Shown here: one piece after another, positions 8,460 through 16,642 of the stretch
Layout of the letters: each line of letters begins with the position of its first letter
Position numbering within the stretch: position 1 is the stretch's first letter
Source: Candidatus Deferrimicrobiaceae bacterium
GTDB taxonomy: Bacteria > Desulfobacterota > Deferrimicrobia > Deferrimicrobiales > Deferrimicrobiaceae
DNA: 64,000 nucleotides
Direction: 5' to 3'
Assembly (NCBI GenBank): GCA_036504035.1
Contig: DASXVV010000006.1
Coordinates: 62,001-126,000, forward strand
Notes under the pieces: generated by a model
What the model was told of the DNA's origin: nothing
The model's input: only the letters and a program-made list of their open reading frames with translations
Databases searched by the model: none
Program-made: the position numbers and the translations under genes

Positions 8460-9995
8460 GTGAGCACGCTAGCCGCGATCGACATGGGCTCCAACGCCAT
8501 CCGCTTCTACGTGGTGGAGCCGACCGGCCCGGCGTCCTACCGGGTGATCGAGAATATCCGCGAGCCGATCCGGCTCGGCGGCGACGTGTTCCTGTCCGGC
8601 ACCATCCGCCCCGAAAACATCCGCAAGGCCGAGGAGGCGTTTCGCCGCTTCCGGCAGGCGCTGCAACGCTACCGCGCAAGGGTCGTTCGCGCCGTGGCGA
8701 CGGCCTCCATCCGCGAGGCGGTCAACGGGGAGCAGGTGATCGCGCGGATCGAGAAAGCCTCCGGGATCCGGGTCGAGGTGATTCCCGGCGACGAGGAGGC
8801 GCGGCTGGTCGCGCTGGCCGTCGGGAGCCGGATCCCGCTCAAGAAGCGGAACGCGCTCATCGTCGACCTGGGGGGCGGCTCGGTCGAGGTCAGCCGCATC
8901 GAGAACGGCCGCATCACGCTGGCCGAATCGCACAACTTCGGCGCGGTCCGGCTGCTCGACGTGCTCTCCTCCGCCGGCGACGACCCGGCGCGCGGCGGCG
9001 CCCTTCTCCGCGATTACATGGAGCTGATGGGGCGCAAGCTGCGGCGCAAGGGCGCAGAAAAAGCCGATATATTCATCGCGACGGGCGGAAACATGGAGAC
9101 GATCGCCTCCCTGTCGGACATCGGCGCCGTCCCACATCCCACATATCCCGGCACGCTCGTCCTTCGCACCTCGAAGCTGCGCACGGTGATGGAGACGCTC
9201 TCGGGCATGACCGTCAAGGCGCGCATCGCACGCTACGGCCTGCGGGAAGATCGCGCCGACGTCATCCTCCCCGCCTGCTTCGTCTACCACATGCTCGCGA
9301 AACTCAACGGCAGCGCCGAGATCCTCGTGCCGCGCGTCTCGCTCAAGGATGGCCTGATCCTCGATGCCCTGGCCCGCACGCGGGAAGTCGAGCACAGCGA
9401 CGACCTGCGCGCCCAGGTGCTCGTCTCCTGCCGCGAGCTGGGCGAGCGGTTCAAGATCGACCGCTCCCACGCCGAGAAGGTCGCGTTCCTCGCGACGCGG
9501 CTGTTCGACGGCACCGAAAAGGTCCACGGAATGCCCCCCGGCGACCGGCTGCGTCTCGAAGTCGCGGCGCTGCTGCACGACATCGGCTACTACATCAGCA
9601 TCCAGAAGCATCACAAGCACAGCTTTTACATCATCTCCAACGCCGAGATCGTCGGCTTCCCCCCGCAGGAGCGGTCGATCGCCGCCCATGTCGCCCGATA
9701 CCACCGGAAGGCGCTTCCCAAAAAAGAGCACGCCGAGTTCGAGGGTCTGCCCAAGAAGGAGCGCGTCGCCGTCCGGCGGCTCGCCGCCCTGCTTCGGCTG
9801 GCCGACGCCCTCGACAAGGAGCACCTGGGCGCGATCCGCGGGATCGACTGCCGGATGCGCGGGGGCGTTCTCCGGATCTCGGCGGCCAGCCGGAAGAGCT
9901 GCCGCCTCGAATCGCTCGGCTTCGAACGAAACGCCCAGATGTTCCGCGAGGTCTTCGGCATCGACGTCGCACTCGAGATCCGCAAGGAGGCATAG
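8460..9995 (+). CDS. ppx: Ppx/GppA-family exopolyphosphatase with C-terminal HD domain
   Basis: A 511-residue protein. The N-terminal ASKHA-type domain has AAIDMGSNAIRFYVVEP, VRAVATASIREAVNG and LIVDLGGGSVEV. The C-terminal half is HD-like, with LLHDIGYY near residues 378-384. Such enzymes hydrolyse terminal phosphates of polyphosphate or pppGpp. The GTG at 8460 was chosen because the fold begins immediately after it. No ribosome site is seen; TATCAT ends seven bases upstream, so a leaderless start is possible. Together with the CHAD gene downstream it points to polyphosphate metabolism. Confidence 0.9.
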   Translation: MSTLAAIDMGSNAIRFYVVEPTGPASYRVIENIREPIRLGGDVFLSGTIRPENIRKAEEAFRRFRQALQRYRARVVRAVATASIREAVNGEQVIARIEKASGIRVEVIPGDEEARLVALAVGSRIPLKKRNALIVDLGGGSVEVSRIENGRITLAESHNFGAVRLLDVLSSAGDDPARGGALLRDYMELMGRKLRRKGAEKADIFIATGGNMETIASLSDIGAVPHPTYPGTLVLRTSKLRTVMETLSGMTVKARIARYGLREDRADVILPACFVYHMLAKLNGSAEILVPRVSLKDGLILDALARTREVEHSDDLRAQVLVSCRELGERFKIDRSHAEKVAFLATRLFDGTEKVHGMPPGDRLRLEVAALLHDIGYYISIQKHHKHSFYIISNAEIVGFPPQERSIAAHVARYHRKALPKKEHAEFEGLPKKERVAVRRLAALLRLADALDKEHLGAIRGIDCRMRGGVLRISAASRKSCRLESLGFERNAQMFREVFGIDVALEIRKEA

Positions 9996-10001
9996 ACCCG
10001 C

Positions 10002-10703
10002 ATGGTCAACCGGATTCCCCGCACAGCGCGTGAGCCGCACGATTACCCTGGCAAGCTGATCGCCGTCGAAGGGCTCGACGGGTCGGGCAAATCGACGCAG
10101 ATCTACCTCGTCCGCCGGTGGCTCGAACTCGAGGGGTACAAAGTCTTTTTCACCGAGTGGAATTCGTCGGCGATCGTGAAGAACGCCACGAAGCGCGGGA
10201 AGAAGCGCAACCTGCTCACGCCGACCACTTTCTCGCTCATCCACTGCACCGACTTCGCAGATCGGTACGAGCGCAACATCCTGCCGATGCTCAAGGCCGG
10301 CTTCATCGTCCTTGCCGACCGCTACAAGTACACGGCGCTCGCCCGCGACACGGTCCGGGGCTGCCCCGAGCGGTGGGTCGAGAAGCTCTACAGCTTCGCG
10401 GCGCAGCCCGACATCACCTTCTATTTCCACCTGCCGCTCAAGACGGCGCTCGACCGCATCCTCGCCGGGAGGCCCGAGCTCAAGTACCACGAGGCGGGAA
10501 TGGACCTCGGACTTTCCCCTGACCCCGTCGAGAGCTTCAAGATCTTCCAGGGCCGCATCCACAAGTCCTACGAGGCGCTCTCGAAGAAGCACGGCTTTAC
10601 CCGCATCGCCTCGGACCGTCCGATCGAAACCATGCAGGAAGAGGTGCGCGACATCATCCGGGAGCGGATCGACCTCGCCCGGTTCAAGGTGGTGAGCCGA
10701 TGA
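10002..10703 (+). CDS. Thymidylate-kinase-like P-loop protein, first of a tandem pair
   Basis: A 233-residue protein with the thymidylate kinase fold signature: Walker A EGLDGSGKST, an LTPTTFSLIHCTDFADR segment, and LADRYKYT, equivalent to the DRY/DRF motif of TMK. It is only distantly like true TMK: it has a 20-residue N-terminal extension and a C-terminal half around KYHEAGMDLGLS that differs from TMK lid and substrate regions. It lies 6 bp after ppx and overlaps its own paralogue by 4 bp. Family-2 polyphosphate kinases share the P-loop kinase fold with TMK, so a polyphosphate-dependent nucleotide kinase role is conceivable, but that is inference. Confidence 0.8.
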   Translation: MVNRIPRTAREPHDYPGKLIAVEGLDGSGKSTQIYLVRRWLELEGYKVFFTEWNSSAIVKNATKRGKKRNLLTPTTFSLIHCTDFADRYERNILPMLKAGFIVLADRYKYTALARDTVRGCPERWVEKLYSFAAQPDITFYFHLPLKTALDRILAGRPELKYHEAGMDLGLSPDPVESFKIFQGRIHKSYEALSKKHGFTRIASDRPIETMQEEVRDIIRERIDLARFKVVSR

Positions 10704-11410
10704 GCGCGCCCAAGAGGTTCTACGGCGAAGGGCTGCCGGGCGTCGACCCGGCCTCCCTGCACGGGAAGCTGATCGTCATCGAAGGGGCGGACGGCTCGGG
10801 GCGCAGCACCCAGACGGCGATCCTGACCGACTGGCTCGAGCGCCGCGGCCACGCGGTCGCCCACGTCGGCCTGCGCCGCTCCGAGCTCGTCGGCGAAGAG
10901 CTGGCCGCCGCGAAAGACGGAAATGTCCTGTCTCCCCGAACGCTCTCCCTCTTCTACGCCACCGACTTCGCCGACCAGGTCGAGAACCGGATCATCCCGG
11001 CGCTGCGCGCCGGCTTCGTCGTCCTGGCCGACCGGTACATCTACACGCTCATGGCGCGCGACTTCGTCCGGGGCGCCGAGATCGACTGGCTCCGCTCCGT
11101 CTACAGCATCGCTCCCGTCCCCGACCTCGTGATGTACCTGCGCGTCCCGCCGCAACAGTTGCTCGAGCGGTTCATCTACCGCGGGAAAGAGCTCGACTAC
11201 TGGGAATCCGGGATGGACATCGGCTACAGCCGCGACTGGTTCGATTCCTTCATCCGGTACCAGACCGAGCTCAACCGCGTCTTCACGCGGCTCCAGCACG
11301 ATTACGGCTTCGAGATCATCAACGGCAACCGCTCCCGCCAGGCCGTAACCCGCGACCTGCAGGCGCGCATCGAGGCGTTCATCGAGTCCCCCGAGGAGAA
11401 AAAGCGATGA
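10700..11410 (+). CDS. Thymidylate-kinase-like paralogue with Arg in the Walker A motif
   Basis: A 236-residue paralogue of the preceding protein. The two align over most of their length: GKLI(A/V)(V/I)EG, (L/V)L(T/S)P.T.SL...TDFAD, AGF(I/V)VLADRY.YT..ARD and (K/D)Y.E(A/S)GMD. The key difference is Walker A: GADGSGRST, with Arg replacing the invariant catalytic Lys. This may lower or abolish phosphoryl transfer, so it could be a regulatory or pseudokinase partner in a heterodimer. The start overlaps the first paralogue's stop and the 3' end overlaps the next gene (ATGA), so all are translated together. Confidence 0.8.
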   Translation: MSAPKRFYGEGLPGVDPASLHGKLIVIEGADGSGRSTQTAILTDWLERRGHAVAHVGLRRSELVGEELAAAKDGNVLSPRTLSLFYATDFADQVENRIIPALRAGFVVLADRYIYTLMARDFVRGAEIDWLRSVYSIAPVPDLVMYLRVPPQQLLERFIYRGKELDYWESGMDIGYSRDWFDSFIRYQTELNRVFTRLQHDYGFEIINGNRSRQAVTRDLQARIEAFIESPEEKKR

Positions 11411-11832
11411 CCCGGAAGACACCCCCTCCTAAAAAGGCGGCCGCGAAGCCGGCTGCACGGCCCTCCGCCAAATCGGCGCCGGCGGAAGGGCCGGCCGCGA
11501 AAGGTTTCCCCGCGTCCGAAGGGAAGAAATCGGTGGCCAAGGCATTGACGCGCAAGCGGACGCCGCAGGTCGCCCGCGAGCTCCTTGTCGTCGAGATGCG
11601 GCGCGTCCGGGCCATCTTCGTCGAGATCGGCGAGCGTTACCTGGCCGACATCGAGGGGAGCATCGTGTCGATCATCGACGACCTTGCGCAGCGCAAGCTG
11701 CCTCCGGACCGCGTCGAACGGCTTCTCAAGGAGGTCCGGGAACTCGACGTCAAGCCGCGCAAGGGGCGCCGGAAAGATCTCGGCCGCATCGAAATGCTGG
11801 TCGACGATCTACGCAAGTCGCTCGAGGATTGA
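11407..11832 (+). CDS. Small protein with histone-H1-like Lys/Ala/Pro tail, unknown function
   Basis: A 141-residue protein of unrecognised family. Residues 1-60 are low-complexity Lys/Ala/Pro (KKAAAKPAARPSAKSAP), strongly basic and probably disordered, like polyanion-binding tails. Residues 60-141 are predicted helices with alternating charge (RVRAIFVEIGERYLADIEG and VERLLKEVRELDVK). It sits between the kinase-like pair and the CHAD gene with overlaps on both sides. A basic tail beside polyphosphate genes suggests binding to polyphosphate or nucleic acid; this is inferred from composition and context only. Confidence 0.7.
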   Translation: MTRKTPPPKKAAAKPAARPSAKSAPAEGPAAKGFPASEGKKSVAKALTRKRTPQVARELLVVEMRRVRAIFVEIGERYLADIEGSIVSIIDDLAQRKLPPDRVERLLKEVRELDVKPRKGRRKDLGRIEMLVDDLRKSLED

Positions 11833-12710
11833 CCCAAACGTTCCTCGCCAAGGCCGGCGAAAAACGGCTCGAACGCTTCCTGGCCGCCCACAGGGCCGCT
11901 TCCCGAAAACCGGGAGAGGAATCGGTGCACGATCTTCGCGTGGCGATCCGAAGGCTGCTCGCGTTCCTCGACATGGCCGCCCCGCTCGTCGGTCAAGGGA
12001 CTCCGTTTTCAGGAACGCTGCCCGAAACGCTGAACCGGCTGATGAAGCCGCTTGGACGGCTGCGCGACGCGCACGTCAAGACCCTGCGCATCCGGGCGAT
12101 GGTTCCCCTGGCCGACCCGGTTTCGTGGCAGTACGCGCTGGCGGTGCAAAGCGACACGGAAAAATGGGAAACCGTGGCCGATGCCGCGCTGCGGCGCACC
12201 CGGGCAAACCGCATCCGGGCGGCCTTCCGGGCGCTCCCTTTTTCGCGCCCGATCCCCGACGATCCCGAGGGGGCCATGCTCGACCGTCTCCGCGGGCTGG
12301 AAAAGGCGCTGGTCAGGGACGCAGGAGTCTTCCTTGCCGAGCCTTCCCCCGAATCGCTCCACGTGTTCCGCCTCGCCTTCAAGACCTACCGCTATTCCGC
12401 CGAAGTCGTCGGCGCGCTGCTTCCCGGGCGGGCCCCGGAAGCGGACGCGCGTCTCCACGATTTCCAGACGCTCCTGGGAGATATCCACGATCTCGATGTC
12501 ATGCTGGCCGAGGCGCGGCATTTCCGCGAAAAGGTCCTGGGGGAAAAAGGCGGCATGAGCGATGTCGAGCGCGCCGCCCGAAAAGCGCGCGCGGAATCCT
12601 TGCATCGTCTTTCCCGTATCTTGCACAATGAACGGGAGGTTGCGTCGCTGTTCCGCCGGGACGCGGCCGCCAATCGGACCGACAAACGGAGAATCGATGT
12701 CCCAGGCTAA
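11829..12710 (+). CDS. CHAD-domain protein (polyphosphate-associated helical domain)
   Basis: A 293-residue protein starting at a TTG that overlaps the previous stop. CHAD hallmarks are visible: VHDLRVAIRRLLAFL near residues 33-47, the matching second-half element LHVFRLAFKTYRYSAEV, and LGDIHDLDVML. CHAD domains are conserved-His, Arg/Lys-rich helical bundles known to bind inorganic polyphosphate and to occur near polyphosphate enzymes. Here it closes a run that begins with ppx, directly after pst-phoU. It probably binds polyphosphate granules or chains; no catalytic residues are evident. Confidence 0.88.
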   Translation: MTQTFLAKAGEKRLERFLAAHRAASRKPGEESVHDLRVAIRRLLAFLDMAAPLVGQGTPFSGTLPETLNRLMKPLGRLRDAHVKTLRIRAMVPLADPVSWQYALAVQSDTEKWETVADAALRRTRANRIRAAFRALPFSRPIPDDPEGAMLDRLRGLEKALVRDAGVFLAEPSPESLHVFRLAFKTYRYSAEVVGALLPGRAPEADARLHDFQTLLGDIHDLDVMLAEARHFREKVLGEKGGMSDVERAARKARAESLHRLSRILHNEREVASLFRRDAAANRTDKRRIDVPG

Positions 12711-13024
12711 CCCGACCCACGATTATTTCCAGGCGCTGTTCAACGCGATCCTTCGAGGGATGCGGGCACTCGGCCGAATGCTCCGAGTGCGTGATCCGGA
12801 ACTCGGTCGGAAAAGCGATCGCGGGAGAAGCGGTCACCCGGAGACGGATGCGGATGGAGCGCTCCGATGGTCGGGGGACGATCGAGACCTACCAGCTGGT
12901 CACCGCCATCCCGTTCGATTACGAAGACCGGCGCCTGGCGCTGTTGCAGCTCGAGGACATCGACGTCTCCCACGGGATCTGCGACGAGTGCCTCGAAAAG
13001 CAGCTTCGGGGGCTAAACAGGTAG
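12697..13024 (+). pseudogene. Decayed PAS-domain/CxxC signalling gene
   Basis: A ribosome site (GGAGAATCG) and ATG at 12697 open a reading frame whose first 17-18 residues (THDYFQALFNAI) look like a PAS N-terminus. From about 12755 the protein-like sequence moves to another frame: EGCGHSAECSECVIRNSVGKAIAGEAV, then YQLVTAIPFDYEDRRLALLQLEDI and SHGICDECLEKQLR. Intact relatives, as I remember the family, carry a PAS core of some 40-50 residues at the frame change and a further CxxCKK segment before SHGIC. Two internal deletions, one of them frameshifting, would explain both gaps. A sequencing error could explain only the frame change. It overlaps the 3' end of the CHAD gene. Confidence 0.65.
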
Positions 13025-13061
13025 ATAATAGACTTAGGAGAATGCCGTCAGGAGGGTTGCC

Positions 13062-13244
13062 ATGAGCGATGTCACGCACAAGAAATGCATCGTATGCGGC
13101 CTTGTCGAGCCCGAAGACGACTCCATCTGCATCCATTGCAAGGCGGTCATCCGGGGAGAAGCGGTCGAGCGGCACCAGCATGAAAAGAGGGACGTCGACG
13201 TCGCTCTCCACAAGGAGGGCAGCGGGGATATTCCAAAGCACTGA
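13062..13244 (+). CDS. Small two-CxxC zinc-ribbon-like protein
   Basis: A 60-residue protein with a strong ribosome site (AGGAGGG, 7 bp before ATG). Two Cys pairs, CIVC and CIHC, about 18 residues apart, are typical of a single zinc ribbon. The tail is charged and His-rich (EAVERHQHEKRD). It follows the decayed PAS gene and converges with fprA. Function is unknown; size and metal-site spacing suggest an adaptor or metal-binding protein. Confidence 0.65.
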   Translation: MSDVTHKKCIVCGLVEPEDDSICIHCKAVIRGEAVERHQHEKRDVDVALHKEGSGDIPKH

Positions 13245-13257
13245 CCCTGCGGAAGGT

Positions 13258-14460
13258 TCAGGGCGTGGCGAGTGCCGCAGCCGCGAACTGCCTGCCGAAT
13301 TCGAAGCATTGCGCGAGCTCGGCCTCGGAAGGCGTCATCTTGACCTTGATCGGCTCGACCGCCACCTTGAACCGCATCGCGGTGAGGATGTCGGACACCG
13401 CCTTGACGGCCTCGCCGCTCCAGCCGTAAGAACCGAACACCGACGCCGGTTTCCCCTTCATGTTGAGGACGACCAGGTTGCCGATCAGGTCGAGGATCGG
13501 GTGCGGCACGGTCCCGTTGAGCGTCGGGGTGCCGAAGAGGACGCCTGCCGCCTGCTCGAACGCGTCGATGATCGTGCCCATCGGCGTCTCGACAATATTG
13601 AAAAGCTCGGGCGTGACGCCGCCCGCCTTGAGCCCCTCGGCCACCTTGACCGCCATCGCAGCCGTGTTGCCGTAGGACGAGGCATAGACGACCGGCACCT
13701 TCTTTTCGGTGACGCGCGACAGGACCGAGGCGCGCTCCTCGTAGCGGGCGAGGAACTTCTTCGGATCCTTGCGCAGGATCGGCCCATGGGACGTGGCGAC
13801 CATCCGGATCGGCATGTCCTTGAGCCGAAGGGCCGCCTTGAGGACGTGCTCGCGGAACGGCCGCATGATGGTGCCGTAGTAGAACTCGAACGCGCGCCAG
13901 TGATCCTCGGGCTTCTTGATCTCGTCGTCGAAATATTCCGCGGAGCTGTAATGCGCCCCGAGGAAGTCGCACGAGAACAGGATGCCGTCCTCGGCCAGCC
14001 AGGTGAGCATCGTGTCGGGCCAGTGCAGGAACGGCGTGTTGAGGAAGGTCAGCGTCTTGCCGCCCAGCGGCAGCGTGTCGTTGTCGCCGACCACGAGCGA
14101 CTTGTACTCGCCGTTGACGATGTTGTCGACGAAGGTCTTGGCCGACCGGGAGAGCACGACCGTGACGCCCGGGTTCGCGGCGATCAGGTCGACGAGCGCG
14201 CCCGAATGGTCGGGCTCGGAGTGGTTGATCACGATGTAGTCGATCTTGACGACCTCCGCCACCTTGGCGATGTTCGCCAACCACTCGGCCGCGAAGGGGC
14301 GCTTGACGCTCTCGATGAGCGCGGTCTTCTCGGTTCCCTTGACGAGATAGGCGTTATAGGTGGTCCCGAACTCGGTCGGGATGACGATGTCGAAAACGGC
14401 CAGGCCGGGATCCTTGACCCCGACCGCGAACACGTTCGATGCCAGCGTAATCGGTGCCAT
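13258..14460 (-). CDS. fprA: FprA-type flavodiiron protein (O2/NO reductase)
   Basis: A 400-residue A-type flavoprotein. The N-terminal beta-lactamase-like domain has the di-iron ligand run HSEPDHSG plus SCDFLGAHYS and a later His in TSHGP. The C-terminal flavodoxin domain begins near residue 260 with VVYASSYGNTAAMA (FMN-binding loop). These enzymes reduce O2 to water or NO to N2O in anaerobes, taking electrons from rubredoxin. The gene for rubredoxin lies 23 bp upstream in the same operon. The ATG at 14460 was chosen for its GGAGAGG site eight bases upstream; an ATG at 14478 is the alternative. Confidence 0.93.
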   Translation of the reverse strand: MAPITLASNVFAVGVKDPGLAVFDIVIPTEFGTTYNAYLVKGTEKTALIESVKRPFAAEWLANIAKVAEVVKIDYIVINHSEPDHSGALVDLIAANPGVTVVLSRSAKTFVDNIVNGEYKSLVVGDNDTLPLGGKTLTFLNTPFLHWPDTMLTWLAEDGILFSCDFLGAHYSSAEYFDDEIKKPEDHWRAFEFYYGTIMRPFREHVLKAALRLKDMPIRMVATSHGPILRKDPKKFLARYEERASVLSRVTEKKVPVVYASSYGNTAAMAVKVAEGLKAGGVTPELFNIVETPMGTIIDAFEQAAGVLFGTPTLNGTVPHPILDLIGNLVVLNMKGKPASVFGSYGWSGEAVKAVSDILTAMRFKVAVEPIKVKMTPSEAELAQCFEFGRQFAAAALATP

Positions 14461-14483
14461 CTTCTGCGCCTCTCCCATCCGCT

Positions 14484-14648
14484 CTATTCGTCGGCCGGTT
14501 CGAATTCGGACTTGGACGCACCGCAAAGGGGGCAGGCCCAGTCATCGGGCAGGTTCTCGAACGGCGTGCCGGGCTCGACGCCGCTGTCGGGATCGCCGAC
14601 CGCGGGATCGTAGATGAAGCCGCACGGGATACAACGCCATTTTTTCAT
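14484..14648 (-). CDS. rub: Rubredoxin
   Basis: A 54-residue one-iron electron carrier. It has the two expected Cys motifs, [10 protein letters not shown] near the start and [11 protein letters not shown] near the end, the [19 protein letters not shown] middle, and the usual aromatic residues. An AGGAGG ribosome site precedes the ATG. As first gene of the pair, it should deliver electrons to the flavodiiron protein encoded just downstream, forming an oxygen or nitric oxide detoxification unit. Confidence 0.96.
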   Translation of the reverse strand: MKKWRCIPCGFIYDPAVGDPDSGVEPGTPFENLPDDWACPLCGASKSEFEPADE

Positions 14649-14739
14649 TGATCGATTCCTCCTGATGCTGGTTAAGTTGGTCAGGTCTTTAATAATATGC
14701 GAATCTCATCGGCCGCGATTCATGAAACTTGCGGCATTA

Positions 14740-14745
14740 TATAAT
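14740..14745 (+). promoter_or_regulatory. -10 element of the exonuclease gene
   Basis: A perfect TATAAT, 23 bp before the chosen ATG (14769), lies in the short divergent spacer between rubredoxin and the exonuclease. The -35 region is weak, so strength is uncertain. Confidence 0.5.
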
Positions 14746-14768
14746 CGATGGAGAAGGGAGAGGCGGGC

Positions 14769-15290
14769 ATGCAGGATTGGCTGGCCAGGTTGCGGGACGT
14801 CCCATACGTCGCGGCCGACGTCGAGACGACGGGGCTGTCACCCGATTCGGGCGACCGGATCTGCGAGGTCGGGATGGTCCGCTTCCTGCGCGGGTCCGCC
14901 CTCGATTCGTTCGTCTCGTTCGTCAACCCGCTGCGCCCCATCCCGTCCGGCGCCTCGGCCGTCAACGGCATCACCGACGCAATGGTGGCCGGCGCCCCGA
15001 CCTTCTCCGACCTTTACCCGCGGATCGTCGAATTCCTGGGCGACGACCCTCTCGTCTTCCACAACGCGCCGTTCGACCTGTCGTTCCTTCGCGCCGAGTC
15101 GCGCATCGCCGGTCTCGACTGGCCCGGCAACCCGGTCGTCGACACGCTGGCGCTCGCCCGCAACAGCGGCCGCTTCCGGTCGAACAACCTGGCGGCCGTC
15201 TGCCGCGAATTCGGCATCACCTCGTCGTTCCACCGGGCCGAGGCCGACGCCTGGGCCGCCGGCCGCCTCCTGCTCCACCTGCTGCCGTAA
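14769..15290 (+). CDS. DnaQ-like 3'-5' exonuclease (DEDDh family)
   Basis: A 173-residue protein with the three exonuclease motifs: ADVETTGLSPDSGDRICEVG (Exo I, DxE), HNAPFDLSFL (Exo II) and HRAEADAWA (Exo IIIepsilon, HxAxxD). It resembles the proofreading domain of DNA polymerase III epsilon as a stand-alone protein. Such proteins trim DNA or RNA 3' ends. The ATG at 14769 has GGGAGAGG upstream; an ATG at 14748 would add seven residues but has no such site. It converges on the CLC gene, 5 bp away. Confidence 0.9.
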   Translation: MQDWLARLRDVPYVAADVETTGLSPDSGDRICEVGMVRFLRGSALDSFVSFVNPLRPIPSGASAVNGITDAMVAGAPTFSDLYPRIVEFLGDDPLVFHNAPFDLSFLRAESRIAGLDWPGNPVVDTLALARNSGRFRSNNLAAVCREFGITSSFHRAEADAWAAGRLLLHLLP

Positions 15291-15295
15291 TCGAA

Positions 15296-16642
15296 TCACC
15301 GGGCCGACTTCCGTTTATTCCGCATGGCGGAATACCACGATGAAGGATCAAGGAATGCTTTCTTTGCGGCCATGACATCGCGAACGGAAATCCCGGTGGA
15401 GTCCGTTACCGGCATTCCCATCTTGTGGATAAATAGAACCTGGCTCGCGTACACGCTGCGATGGCCGGTGACCAGATAACTGACGATGCAGGCGACGGCG
15501 GCATACGGAGCGATCGCCGGCCCGAAAAACTCTATCGCCATGACGGATGCGGCGATCGGCGTGTTGGCAGCTCCCGCCAGGAGTGCAACCATCCCGATCG
15601 CGGTATAGGCTGCGATGTGCTCGTTCCCGCCGATCAGGTGGAATATGTTCCCCGCCGAGGCGCCGACGAAGAAGATGGGCGTCACGACGCCGCCGCTCCC
15701 TCCTGCCGCCAATGTAACGGATGTGGTGCCGATCTTCCAAAGGAACGCAGTGGGTGAAAGAGCCGCCCCGAATACGCCCGCCTCGATGAACCTGAGCCCC
15801 AATCCCAGATAATCTTTCGACACGAAGAAGCCGACCACGGCGACAAGCGTTCCACCAAGCAGCGGTTTAAGGACGGGAGGAATCGGGAGCGACTTGAAGC
15901 CTTTGTGCGTCAATGCCAGCCCTTCGATCAAAAGGATGGCGACCAGTCCGCACCAGATCCCCATCGGGATCATTTCGAGAAAGAAGGTCTCGCTGACGGC
16001 CGGGATGTTCGGGATAGTGCGGTAGAAAAAGGTTGCCCCAAGCATGTGAGACACGAAGAAGCCCGTTATTCCCGCGATGAACGAGGGGTACAGCACGTCG
16101 TACAGAATCCGCCCCAGGAACAGTACCTCGATGCCCATCAAGGCACCGCCGACAGGGGTCCCGAAGACGGATGCGAACCCGGCGCTGACCCCACAGATGA
16201 CCAGCTTGCGTCGATCGACATCGTCCAGACGGAGCAGACTCGCGAACGCCGAAGCAAGCCCTGAGCCGATCTGGGCGCAGGGGCCTTCCTTCCCCGCGGA
16301 TCCGCCTCCGGAGAGTGTGATCACCGTGGCGACCAGCTTCACGGGGATGACCGCCAGTGGAATCCTGCCCATCTTTTCGTGGATGGCGGCGATGACCCGC
16401 TCAGTGCCGTGTCCCTCGGCCTCCGGAGCCAGGCGGCGAACCAGTTCGCTGCTGGCAAGAAAGACCAGCGGCAACGCGAGGAGGGAATAGGGGTTCCGAC
16501 CAAAGAGCGCCGTCGCCCAAGCAAGGGACTTTAGGAACGCCGTCGTGCTCAGGCCTACCAATGCCCCGACGATCATCGAAAGAACCGTCCAGCGAAGCAT
16601 GTGGACGAAAAAGAGCGTTTTCACCTTGAGGCGTGCCTTCAT
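15296..16642 (-). CDS. CLC-family chloride channel/antiporter
   Basis: A 448-residue integral membrane protein with 10 or more hydrophobic segments. It contains GGGSAGKEGPCAQIG (residues 112-126), whose Glu119 matches the gating glutamate of CLC proteins, SAGFASVFGTPVGGALMGIEV, and AGGSGGVVTPIFFVGA near the second half of the ion path. CLC proteins move Cl- (sometimes F- or NO3-), often in exchange for protons. No cytoplasmic CBS domains are present. It overlaps the upstream MarR gene by four bases, suggesting ligand-controlled expression of the transporter. Confidence 0.92.
   Translation of the reverse strand: MKARLKVKTLFFVHMLRWTVLSMIVGALVGLSTTAFLKSLAWATALFGRNPYSLLALPLVFLASSELVRRLAPEAEGHGTERVIAAIHEKMGRIPLAVIPVKLVATVITLSGGGSAGKEGPCAQIGSGLASAFASLLRLDDVDRRKLVICGVSAGFASVFGTPVGGALMGIEVLFLGRILYDVLYPSFIAGITGFFVSHMLGATFFYRTIPNIPAVSETFFLEMIPMGIWCGLVAILLIEGLALTHKGFKSLPIPPVLKPLLGGTLVAVVGFFVSKDYLGLGLRFIEAGVFGAALSPTAFLWKIGTTSVTLAAGGSGGVVTPIFFVGASAGNIFHLIGGNEHIAAYTAIGMVALLAGAANTPIAASVMAIEFFGPAIAPYAAVACIVSYLVTGHRSVYASQVLFIHKMGMPVTDSTGISVRDVMAAKKAFLDPSSWYSAMRNKRKSAR

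Noticed and set aside
8469-10592. Long open frame on the minus strand opposite ppx and the kinase-like gene
   Set aside because: It is an antisense frame of GC-rich coding DNA, has no ribosome site and no recognisable protein features. The plus-strand genes have clear motifs.
12562-12696. Upstream part of the frame that continues into the decayed PAS gene
   Set aside because: It lies inside the CHAD gene in another frame and has no ribosome site or motif. The PAS remnant starts at 12697.
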